DNA of 64,000 bases from Fontisubflavum oceani (lineage in GTDB: Bacteria; Pseudomonadota; Alphaproteobacteria; Rhodobacterales; Rhodobacteraceae), in contig NZ_CP129111.1 in the NCBI RefSeq assembly GCF_030407165.1, positions 1,488,001 to 1,552,000 of the forward strand, read 5' to 3'. Numbering within the stretch: the first letter of the stretch is position 1; every line of letters starts with the position of its first letter. Below the pieces are notes generated by a model that saw nothing but the letters and a program-made list of their open reading frames with translations, was not told where the DNA came from and made no database searches. The position numbers and the translations under genes are program-made. Of this stretch, positions 1 through 7,082 are shown piece by piece.

Positions 1-318
1 AATCCAGTCGAAGATCGGGACGTGATGGCGGGGCGATGATTTGAAGGCGGGATAAGCCAGAAACGCCAGAACGATGGCAAAGGTCAGGTGGATGGGCCGG
101 GTCTGCGATGAGTTCATCACCGGCAGATATTCCGCAAACCAAAGCTGCGGTTGGGCGATCCAAAGCTGGAACAGCGACCATGCCAGCGCCAACCCGGCAA
201 TCAGCAGGGCGATATTTCGGTTGGATGGGTCGCGCGCGCCGCTATCGGTGCTGGCGACCAGATCCTGTAGTTCTTCATCGGTAAATTGGCGCCCCTCGCG
301 CCCGTCCTGATCCGTCAT
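1..318 (-). CDS. TRAP transporter large permease, 4TM/12TM fusion type (N-terminal part only)
   Basis: The reading frame starts at an ATG at 318 and runs off the left edge, so only about 106 residues are visible. After a charged 40-residue N-terminus there is a hydrophobic helix (IALLIAGLALAWSLF), a short loop and a second helix (HLTFAIVLAFLAYPAF). This is the usual start of the fused DctQM-type membrane component of TAXI-class TRAP transporters. It lies directly downstream of a TAXI substrate-binding protein on the same strand, which strongly supports the call. It should import a small organic anion or amino acid with a sodium gradient. The family name is inferred from the helices and the context, because most of the protein is outside the window. 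Confidence 0.8.
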   Translation of the reverse strand, partial: MTDQDGREGRQFTDEELQDLVASTDSGARDPSNRNIALLIAGLALAWSLFQLWIAQPQLWFAEYLPVMNSSQTRPIHLTFAIVLAFLAYPAFKSSPRHHVPIFDWI

Positions 319-367
319 CGGGCCACTCCCTATTGGTGCTGCCATCTTTGGGCCGCGTATTGGACCC

Positions 368-397
368 GGGGCGCGCGCGGTAAGATGCGCGCGCCCC
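368..397 (-). promoter_or_regulatory. GC-rich hairpin between TRAP binding protein and permease genes
   Basis: An 11-bp perfect inverted repeat (GGGGCGCGCGC, 368-378, and GCGCGCGCCCC, 387-397) surrounds an 8-base loop. It sits in the 114-base gap between the binding-protein stop and the permease start, and no T-run follows it. Such intercistronic hairpins commonly protect the upstream message or cause partial termination, so that the binding protein is made in excess of the permease. That role is inferred here. Confidence 0.6.
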
Positions 398-432
398 GGA
401 TCAGTGTCATAGGCCTGTCAGCCTAGGTCCGA

Positions 433-1404
433 TCACTCGATCAGGCCAGCTTCGCGGAAATACCGCTCGGCACCTGGGTGCAGCGGCGCGGACAGACCGT
501 CATTGGCCATTTCCGCCGGGTCGAGATTGGCGAAGGCCGGGTGCAGACTGCGAAATTGGTCGATGTTTTCGAACACCGCGCTGACCACTTCATAGACCAC
601 ATCTTCGGAGACATCGGCCGAGGTGACGAAGGTTGCGCCGACCCCGAAGGTCATCGTGTCATTGTCATTGCCGCGATACATGCCGCCCGGAATGGTCGCC
701 GTGCGATAGAACGAGTTGTCAGCCACAAGCTGCGCGACCGCGTCGTTGTCGACCGTCACCAGAACCGAGTCACAGGCCGTGGTCGCCTCCTGGATCGAGC
801 CGGACGGGTGGCCAACGGTGTAGATCATCGCATCGATGTTGTTGTCGCACAGCGCTTGGCTTTGCTCCGCCGCCTGCAATTCGGAGGCAACAGCGAAATC
901 ATCCATCGTCCAGCCCATGGCGGCCATCAGCACTTCCATTGTGCCGCGCTGGCCCGAACCGGGGTTGCCAACGTTGACGCGCATGCCTTGCAGATCTTCG
1001 AAAGTTTCGATGCCAGCATCTGCGCGAGCCACAACGGTGAAGGGCTCCGGGTGGACTGAGAAAACGGCCCGCAGACCTTCAAATGCGCCCGTTTCTTCAA
1101 ACCGCGAGGTGCCGTTGAACGCATGGAACTGCCAATCGGACTGCGCCACACCAAACTCCAACTCGCCGCCACGGATGGCGTTGATGTTGAAGACGGACCC
1201 ACCGGTCGACTCCACGCCGCAGCGGATGCCATGCTCGGCCCGGTTGCGGTTCACCAGACGGCAAATCGCGCCGCCGGTCGGGTAATACACCCCGGTGACG
1301 CCGCCGGTGCCGATGGCGACGAAGGTCTGATCCTGAGCCGTGGCTGCGCTTGCACCCAAGGCGGTTGTGGCCGCGACCAGCGCGCCAACCAAATGTTTGT
1401 TCAT
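433..1404 (-). CDS. TAXI family TRAP transporter solute-binding protein
   Basis: A 323-residue periplasmic binding protein. The N-terminus is a signal peptide ending in ATAQD, followed by the family hallmark FVAIGTGGVTGVYYPTGGA and later AQSDWQFHAFNG. TAXI proteins bind a small carboxylate or amino acid and hand it to the fused TRAP permease, whose gene lies just downstream. The start at 1404 was chosen because it gives the signal peptide and has GGGAGAGA just upstream. The frame stays open as far as 2127, but that extension would run antisense through the divergent regulator and has no family match. Transcription probably starts in the 93 bases shared with the RpiR regulator. Confidence 0.92.
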   Translation of the reverse strand: MNKHLVGALVAATTALGASAATAQDQTFVAIGTGGVTGVYYPTGGAICRLVNRNRAEHGIRCGVESTGGSVFNINAIRGGELEFGVAQSDWQFHAFNGTSRFEETGAFEGLRAVFSVHPEPFTVVARADAGIETFEDLQGMRVNVGNPGSGQRGTMEVLMAAMGWTMDDFAVASELQAAEQSQALCDNNIDAMIYTVGHPSGSIQEATTACDSVLVTVDNDAVAQLVADNSFYRTATIPGGMYRGNDNDTMTFGVGATFVTSADVSEDVVYEVVSAVFENIDQFRSLHPAFANLDPAEMANDGLSAPLHPGAERYFREAGLIE

Positions 1405-1448
1405 GAACTCTCTCCCTGTTGAGCTATCTGAAACACGGATGAGAGACG

Positions 1449-1497
1449 ATGAAACAAATCGTTGAAAATAGTCAAGCACTTGGGTCATTTGTTTCAT
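1449..1497. promoter_or_regulatory. Inverted-repeat operator candidate for the RpiR regulator
   Basis: ATGAAACAAAT (1449-1459) and ATTTGTTTCAT (1487-1497) form a perfect 11-bp inverted repeat separated by 27 bases in the divergent rpiR/TRAP intergenic region. Extra TGAAA half-sites lie nearby at about 1430 and 1463. The right arm ends on the base before the regulator ATG at 1498. The natural reading is an RpiR-family binding site controlling both directions. The binding itself is inferred. Confidence 0.6.
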
Positions 1498-2400
1498 ATG
1501 ACGCCGCGCCTGACGCCAAAATATGAAACGCTCGATGATCTCAGCCAGGCGCTGGCGGAGTTGGTGCATGCGGCCTCCCCGGCGATTTCTGGGTTTGCCG
1601 CTTGGGCGCTGGAGCATCCGCAGGAAATGGCCTTTCACTCGGTCAGGGCCCTTGCAAACCGGGCCGGCGTGAATGTGAACACGGTCTATCGCCTGTCCCT
1701 GGCCCTTGGGTTTTCCGGCTTTGAACCCTGTCGCGAAGCCTTCCAGTCGGCGCTTATACAGCAGCGCGGCTTGTATGGCTCTCGGGCGGCTAAACTCCGA
1801 TCCGGCGCCGGGGCAGGGGTGGTTGAAAAGGTCCGCGCCTCCGCGCAGCACAATCTCGACACGCTGTTCTCGGCGCAGAATGTCGCGCGAATCGGCCAAG
1901 CCGCCGAAATGTTGGCAGGCGCGCGGCGCATCTATTGCGTCGGTGTCCGGAGCTGTTTTTCCTTGGCGCACTACATGTCGTATTCGGGACGGATGGCCTT
2001 TCCGAACTTCGCGCGTCCTCTGGCAGAGCCGGGCAGCATCGCCGATGTTTTGACTGAAACAGGCCCGGAGGATGTGATCGTCCTCATCACTTTTTCGCTC
2101 TACTCGGCCGAGGTTGTCCGCGCCCATGCCTCTGCCTTATCGCGCTCGGCACGGATCATCGCGATCACGGATAGCTACACCTCTCCCATCGCGAGAGAGG
2201 CGGACATCGTGTTCTGCCTGCCAATGGACGGCCCGCAGCCTTTGCCGTCGCAAGGCGCGGGATTTGCCTTAGTCGAAGCGATCATCGCCCAGATGATCAC
2301 CCAGAACGGATCTGCCGCAGGTCGCATCGCCGAATTCGAGGATCGGTTGCTGGATTTTGGTAGCTATGTCCCGCCACCGTCGCGGAGCGATGAGGGATAA
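1498..2400 (+). CDS. MurR/RpiR family transcriptional regulator
   Basis: A 300-residue regulator with the two-domain RpiR layout. Residues about 1-85 form the helix-turn-helix domain (SVRALANRAGVNVNTVYRLSLALGFSGF). Residues about 120-265 form a SIS sugar-phosphate/isomerase-type domain (ARRIYCVGVRSCFSLAHYM, then DVIVLITFSLYSAEVV). It is divergent from the TAXI-TRAP operon and is its likely regulator, responding to a ligand bound in the SIS domain. There is no ribosome-binding site before ATG 1498, where an operator-like palindrome abuts the start, so the message may be leaderless. A TTG at 1462 in the same frame is an alternative start. Confidence 0.88.
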   Translation: MTPRLTPKYETLDDLSQALAELVHAASPAISGFAAWALEHPQEMAFHSVRALANRAGVNVNTVYRLSLALGFSGFEPCREAFQSALIQQRGLYGSRAAKLRSGAGAGVVEKVRASAQHNLDTLFSAQNVARIGQAAEMLAGARRIYCVGVRSCFSLAHYMSYSGRMAFPNFARPLAEPGSIADVLTETGPEDVIVLITFSLYSAEVVRAHASALSRSARIIAITDSYTSPIAREADIVFCLPMDGPQPLPSQGAGFALVEAIIAQMITQNGSAAGRIAEFEDRLLDFGSYVPPPSRSDEG

Positions 2401-2581
2401 GGTATTCCAGCCCGTTCAGGGGCCCAGTGACCTTTGACTTGGCGCGTCGAATTGATTGCCTCTGGACGCGGGACTAGTCATGCGTTCTCAATCAGCATAG
2501 GGCTGGCCGCACGGCAAGCGCCCGTCTGTCTCGACGGTGAAGCTTATCCAAGGGCACGTTGGTTTCGCAAGCCGCGCGAGT

Positions 2582-4099
2582 TCATCCGCTTTGACCCCTG
2601 CTCAGTTTTGCGGCTTGCGCAATTTGGTGCCGTTTCCACTGACCATAAAACCCGTAGATCAGCGATGCCAAGCTGCCGATCAGCAGAACGGCCGTGATCG
2701 GGCGGGAGGCGAAATCCCAGTAGTCGTAATCGCTGATCACCAGGCCTTGGCGGAGGCTGCGCTCAGCGATGGGGCCAAGCACCAACCCGATCACAAAGGA
2801 CGCGATCGGATATTGCAGTTTCCGCAGCAGGAAGCCAAAGGCCCCCATGGCGAGCATCACACCAACGTCGACGATGTTGGAGTTCAGGGCATAGACCCCG
2901 GTCATACAGAGCACAACAATCGCGGGGCCGACCAACGCGTAGGGGGCTTTAAGCACCAGCGCGAAATAGCGCGCGGCGCGGATGCCGAAAATCAGCATCA
3001 GGATGTTGGCGACAAACATGCCGATGAACACCGTGTAGACGAGCTGCGTGTTGGTCTCCATCAGCAGCGGGCCGGGGATGATGCCATGGATCGTTAGCCC
3101 CCCTAGCATCACGGCGGTTGTGGCGCTGCCCGGGATTCCAAGGGCCAGAAGCGGGATCATGGAACCGCCGACGGCAGAGTTGTTCGCCGATTCCGGCGCG
3201 GCGATGCCTTCGGCCACTCCGGTGCCGAAATCCTGCGGCCGTTTGGACCACCGCACGGCTTCCGAATAGCTGATGAAGGCCGCCGTTGTCGCGCCGACGC
3301 CTGGCAGCGCGCCGATAAAGGCCCCAATCGACGACGAGCGCAGGAGTGTGAACCGTGTCGCTAGGAACTCCTTCATACTTGGCAGCTTGGTGGAGACGTC
3401 AGTAATGACATCGGCCGTAGATGTCCGCTCCCCGGCCCGTTGCAGAACTTCGGCCAACGCGAAGGTGCCGATGATGGCGGGTACGAAGCTGATGCCGGTC
3501 AGCAAAGAGAGATTGCCAAACGTATAGCGCTCGGTCCCGGTGATCGGATCAAGACCGACCGTTGCGATGCCAAGACCCAGAAGCCCCGCCACAAGCCCTT
3601 TCAAGACCGATCCGCCACCGATGGCCGAGATCGCCGTGATGCCGAGAACGGCCAGGGCGAAATACTCAGGCGGCCCGAAATTCAGCGCAAACTGAGCCAT
3701 CGGTGGCGCCAGGAGCATCAACACGATGGTTCCGAAAATGCCGCCAATGGCCGAAGAGGCGAGTGCGATGCCAAGGGCCTTGCCCGCCTGCCCTTTCTTG
3801 GCCATGGGATAGCCGTCAAGCGCTGTACAGGCAGCCTCAGGACTGCCGGGTGTGTTGAACAGAATGGCTGAGATCGACCCGCCGAATGTGGACCCCACAT
3901 AGACCCCCGACAGTAAAAGCAGACCGGCGGTGGGATCGAAGACGAAGGTGAACGGGATCAGAAGGGCCACACCCACGATCCCCGTGAGACCAGGAACCGA
4001 CCCGAAGGCGATGCCCCAGATCACCGAGAAGATGATCAGCAGAAAGGAGGACGGGTTGCCGAAGAGATAGGCAAGCGCTGAACCATATGCTTCCAACAT
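2582..4099 (-). CDS. tctA: Tripartite tricarboxylate transporter permease, large subunit TctA
   Basis: A 505-residue polytopic membrane protein, the normal length for TctA. The family motif GSVPGLTGIVGVALLIPFTF is near residue 35, and the second conserved loop GALPGVGATTAAFISYSEA is near residue 260. About ten to twelve hydrophobic helices follow one another. It forms the channel of a secondary, binding-protein-dependent transporter for carboxylates. It is the last gene of a tctC-tctB-tctA unit, 21 bases after tctB. The specific substrate cannot be read from the sequence. The neighbouring hydroxy-acid dehydrogenase and aminotransferase genes suggest a small hydroxy- or dicarboxylate. Confidence 0.95.
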   Translation of the reverse strand: MLEAYGSALAYLFGNPSSFLLIIFSVIWGIAFGSVPGLTGIVGVALLIPFTFVFDPTAGLLLLSGVYVGSTFGGSISAILFNTPGSPEAACTALDGYPMAKKGQAGKALGIALASSAIGGIFGTIVLMLLAPPMAQFALNFGPPEYFALAVLGITAISAIGGGSVLKGLVAGLLGLGIATVGLDPITGTERYTFGNLSLLTGISFVPAIIGTFALAEVLQRAGERTSTADVITDVSTKLPSMKEFLATRFTLLRSSSIGAFIGALPGVGATTAAFISYSEAVRWSKRPQDFGTGVAEGIAAPESANNSAVGGSMIPLLALGIPGSATTAVMLGGLTIHGIIPGPLLMETNTQLVYTVFIGMFVANILMLIFGIRAARYFALVLKAPYALVGPAIVVLCMTGVYALNSNIVDVGVMLAMGAFGFLLRKLQYPIASFVIGLVLGPIAERSLRQGLVISDYDYWDFASRPITAVLLIGSLASLIYGFYGQWKRHQIAQAAKLSRGQSG

Positions 4100-4120
4100 G
4101 ATGAGGGGTCCTTCCAGGGC

Positions 4121-4630
4121 TCAGTAGAACAGCACGTTCAGATCGTAGAAAACTCCGGTTCCCCGGGGCAGCGGCAACTCAAGCGCCTGTGTGAAGAACA
4201 GGACCAGGACCACCGTGAAACAGGCCGCGAAAATCACCCGCGCCAAGTTGTTTTTGTAAGGAATGACAAAGCTCGCCAGGATGAGAAACACGAAGGTGGC
4301 AAGGATGAAGCCCACGTGCTGAAACGCCACGAAATAGGTCAGGATCAATACGCCCATCGCACCGATGCGCACCGTCGCAACCCGGAACTGAGGCGGGATC
4401 GTGAAGGCCCCGGCCATCTGCGCGCGGTCCTTGCGCAGGTTGAGCAAGGTGCGGACCGCGATGATCCCGGTGATCAGGGCCATGGTTGCAAAGATGATCT
4501 TGGGCCAGAAATCAGCATCGGCTTGGGCAAAGCGGCGCGATTCAGGGAAGCCGTCCGCGACAAACCACAAGAAGATCGAAAGACCGAACAGAAGGCTGGC
4601 AAAGGCCAGATCAAGCAAACGATGGGCCAT
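4121..4630 (-). CDS. tctB: Tripartite tricarboxylate transporter small permease TctB
   Basis: A 169-residue membrane protein with four predicted helices: residues about 7-25 (LAFASLLFGLSIFLWFVA), 45-63, 90-107 and 115-160. This length and layout are typical of TctB, the poorly conserved small subunit that partners TctA. It lies between tctC and tctA on the same strand with short gaps, which makes the assignment firm even though the sequence itself is not strongly conserved. Confidence 0.9.
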   Translation of the reverse strand: MAHRLLDLAFASLLFGLSIFLWFVADGFPESRRFAQADADFWPKIIFATMALITGIIAVRTLLNLRKDRAQMAGAFTIPPQFRVATVRIGAMGVLILTYFVAFQHVGFILATFVFLILASFVIPYKNNLARVIFAACFTVVLVLFFTQALELPLPRGTGVFYDLNVLFY

Positions 4631-4707
4631 GGTTCCATTCCTCGGGATATTCTGGTGGCCCGTCGCGCAATTGACCGTTACAGCCGAGGGCGCGACGGGC
4701 GAAAGGA

Positions 4708-5667
4708 TCAGTCGGTCAGACCAAGCGCGTCAAGCACGCGGGTGTAGACCTCGATCTCACTGTCGATGAACGCCTGGAACTCCTCCGGTCCAAGCAGTTC
4801 CGAGCGATATTGAAGCGCCGCTTGCTCCTGCACTTCCTGGTATGAATCGGACGCAACGGCCTCGGAAACCAGACCAAAGAGCGTGTCGACCTGGGCCGGA
4901 TCCGCATCCGCTGGCATCGCGAAGGCCCGCCAGCGTCCAAGCGTCACGTCATAGCCGAGTTCAACGGCCGTCGGCACATCGGGCAGCACCGGCAGGCGCT
5001 CGTCGGAGAAGACGACCAGCGGACGCATGTCGCCGGAGTCGATCAGGCCACGGGCGGGGCCGTATTCCTCATGCATGGCGTCGACCTGACCGCCAAGCGT
5101 GTTCGACACCATCTCGGACGAGCCGAAAGGAACGGTTGTGACCTCAGCCCCGGTTTCGATGTTCCAAAGACCCATGACGGTGTCGTCGAACCCTGCGGCG
5201 TTGGTGATCCCAACGTTCAACTCACCTGGGTTTTCACGGGCATGCTCCATGAACTCTTGGATTGTTTGGAACGGGCTAGAGGCCGGGACCAGGATCATAC
5301 CCTGATCATATTGCACTCGCGCCAGCGGCTGGAACGAGTCCATCTCGATCCGGCCTAGCACATGGGCGATGATCTGATCGGGGCTGATGGCCATCAGCGT
5401 GTAGCCATCAACGCGACGCTGCTGGAAGTTGGCATAGGCCGGCATGCCGCCCCCGCCTTGGATTGAAATCGGCACCATCGACTGGCCGGCGATCTCTTCG
5501 AAGGGCACGCCCACGGCGCGGATAAACCGGTCAGTGCCGCCGCCGGGGCCATAGGAATGGATGACCTCAATAGTGCGGGACGGATAGTCCTGCGCGATCG
5601 CGGCGGGCGCCGCTAGAACAGTACCGGCCACAAAGGCGGCAACGGTGGCGGTTTTCAGGGACAACAT
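4708..5667 (-). CDS. tctC: Tripartite tricarboxylate transporter substrate-binding protein TctC
   Basis: A 319-residue secreted binding protein of the Bug/TctC family. A signal peptide (LSLKTATVAAFVAGTVLAAP, cleaved near AIAQ) is followed by the characteristic YPSRTIEVIHSYGPGGGTD. It captures the substrate in the periplasm for TctAB. The start at 5667 was chosen over an in-frame ATG at 5706 because GGAGGAGA lies seven bases upstream and the signal peptide begins there. It is the first transporter gene, 93 bases after the aminotransferase gene and on the same strand, so all four may be co-transcribed. Confidence 0.93.
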   Translation of the reverse strand: MLSLKTATVAAFVAGTVLAAPAAIAQDYPSRTIEVIHSYGPGGGTDRFIRAVGVPFEEIAGQSMVPISIQGGGGMPAYANFQQRRVDGYTLMAISPDQIIAHVLGRIEMDSFQPLARVQYDQGMILVPASSPFQTIQEFMEHARENPGELNVGITNAAGFDDTVMGLWNIETGAEVTTVPFGSSEMVSNTLGGQVDAMHEEYGPARGLIDSGDMRPLVVFSDERLPVLPDVPTAVELGYDVTLGRWRAFAMPADADPAQVDTLFGLVSEAVASDSYQEVQEQAALQYRSELLGPEEFQAFIDSEIEVYTRVLDALGLTD

Positions 5668-5760
5668 ATTCTCTCCTCCAAGAAATCTGTCAGGGATGTG
5701 TGGCATGTCTTTGAGAGGGCGCGCCCCGGTGCCACACGAGATGGGACGCCCCTTAGATCG

Positions 5761-6957
5761 TCACTCCGCAGCGAGGTTGCGTGGAAGGTCCTCCTCCAGG
5801 ACCGCCATCGCCGTTGCCGCGCCGCCGCTCCGATGCGGGATACCTGCTTTCGACAGGCCCATTTCGATCCCCGATAACGTGCCCATGAGCATCGCATCGT
5901 TGAAATCGCCCAGATGCCCGATGCGGAAGACGCGGTCAGCCACTTTGGACAGGCCATTGCCAAGCGAGATGTCGAAGTTCTTCAAAACGGTCGCCCGGAA
6001 CCCATCGGCGCTATGGCCCTCGGGCATCATCACCGCGGTCAGAACGCCGCTTTCCTGCCCCTGCTGACGGCAGAGCACCTCAAGACCCCAAGCCCGCACG
6101 GCGGCGCGGGTGGCACGACCGTGGCGGGCATGGCGGGCAAAGACATTCTCCAGCCCCTCTTCATGCAGCATCGCGACCGCTTCATTCAGGCCGTAAAGCA
6201 TGTTGGTGGCGGGTGTGTAGGGGAAGTATCCGGTTGCGTTCGGGCCCGTCATGTCCTGCCAGTCCCAGTAAGACCGGCGCATTCCACCGGTGCGCGACAG
6301 TTCCATCGCCTTTGGGCTGACGCAATTGAACGAAATTCCCGGCGGCAGCATCAGACCCTTTTGCGAGCCCGAGACGCAGACATCCACGCCCCATTCATCG
6401 AACCGGAAATCGACCGAGGCCAGGCCCGAGATAGAGTCGACCATCAAAAGCGCCGGATGACCCACGGCATCCATCGCGCTGCGGACTTCGGCGACCGGCG
6501 ACACCGACCCGGTGGAGGTCTCGTTATGCACCACACAGACCGCTTTGATCTCGTGGGCTTTATCCTCGCGGAGCCGGGCCGCGATGGCTTCGGGATCTGC
6601 CCCGCCGCGCCAATCGCCCGCAATGAACTCCGGCGCCAGGCCAAGCCGTTCCGCCATCTTCATCCAGAGCGTCGAGAAATGGCCAGTCTCATACATCAGC
6701 ACCCGATCGCCCTCAGAGAGAGTATTGATCAGCGCCGCTTCCCAAGCGCCGGTGCCCGACGCGGGATAGATAATGACCTGCCCAGCCTCAGTCCTGAATA
6801 TCGACTTCATGCCGTCGAGCGCAGCCTGCCCCACCGCCGCAAAATCCGGGCCGCGATGGTCGATCGTTTGCGCGCTGATCGCCCGCAAAATACGGTCAGG
6901 CACCGCACTTGGACCGGGAATTTGCAGAAAGTGCCGACCGGCATTTCTCGATGTCAT
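5761..6957 (-). CDS. Class V aminotransferase, probably serine-glyoxylate (or alanine-glyoxylate) aminotransferase
   Basis: A 398-residue PLP enzyme of fold type I, class V. It begins with the family opening FLQIPGPSAVPDRILRA, has the cofactor-site segment PASGTGAWEAALINTL, and the lysine motif VSGSQKGLMLPPGISF around residue 205 that forms the internal aldimine. These features match serine-glyoxylate aminotransferases, which convert glyoxylate plus serine to glycine plus hydroxypyruvate. The start at 6957 is supported by GGAGG seven bases upstream. It is divergent from a FAD/Fe-S hydroxyacid dehydrogenase and upstream of tctCBA. This fits a path in which a hydroxy acid is oxidised to an oxo acid that this enzyme aminates. 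The exact amino donor is not certain. Confidence 0.85.
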   Translation of the reverse strand: MTSRNAGRHFLQIPGPSAVPDRILRAISAQTIDHRGPDFAAVGQAALDGMKSIFRTEAGQVIIYPASGTGAWEAALINTLSEGDRVLMYETGHFSTLWMKMAERLGLAPEFIAGDWRGGADPEAIAARLREDKAHEIKAVCVVHNETSTGSVSPVAEVRSAMDAVGHPALLMVDSISGLASVDFRFDEWGVDVCVSGSQKGLMLPPGISFNCVSPKAMELSRTGGMRRSYWDWQDMTGPNATGYFPYTPATNMLYGLNEAVAMLHEEGLENVFARHARHGRATRAAVRAWGLEVLCRQQGQESGVLTAVMMPEGHSADGFRATVLKNFDISLGNGLSKVADRVFRIGHLGDFNDAMLMGTLSGIEMGLSKAGIPHRSGGAATAMAVLEEDLPRNLAAE

Positions 6958-6997
6958 TGATAATCCTCCACATTGATCCGGTTCAAACATGGTCACA

Positions 6998-7034
6998 TGT
7001 ATTGCCGAATGCATAATCTTGAATTATGAATACA
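6998..7034. promoter_or_regulatory. Palindromic operator candidate in the aminotransferase/dehydrogenase divergent promoter
   Basis: The 125-base divergent gap 6958-7082 is AT-rich compared with its surroundings. It contains CATAATcttgaATTATG (7012-7028), flanked by TGTATT (6998-7003) and AATACA (7029-7034). These nested inverted repeats are the obvious place for the GntR regulator encoded downstream to bind. The binding is inferred. Confidence 0.45.
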
Positions 7035-7082
7035 ATTTGAAAAGATGAGCTGTCAAGCCACCGTACTGGGGAGGAGAAAAAC

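Noticed and set aside
1405..2127. Continuation of the TAXI binding-protein frame upstream of 1404, giving a 564-residue protein
   Set aside because: The extra 240 residues are antisense to the RpiR gene and have no family character. The signal peptide and ribosome-binding site mark 1404 as the start.
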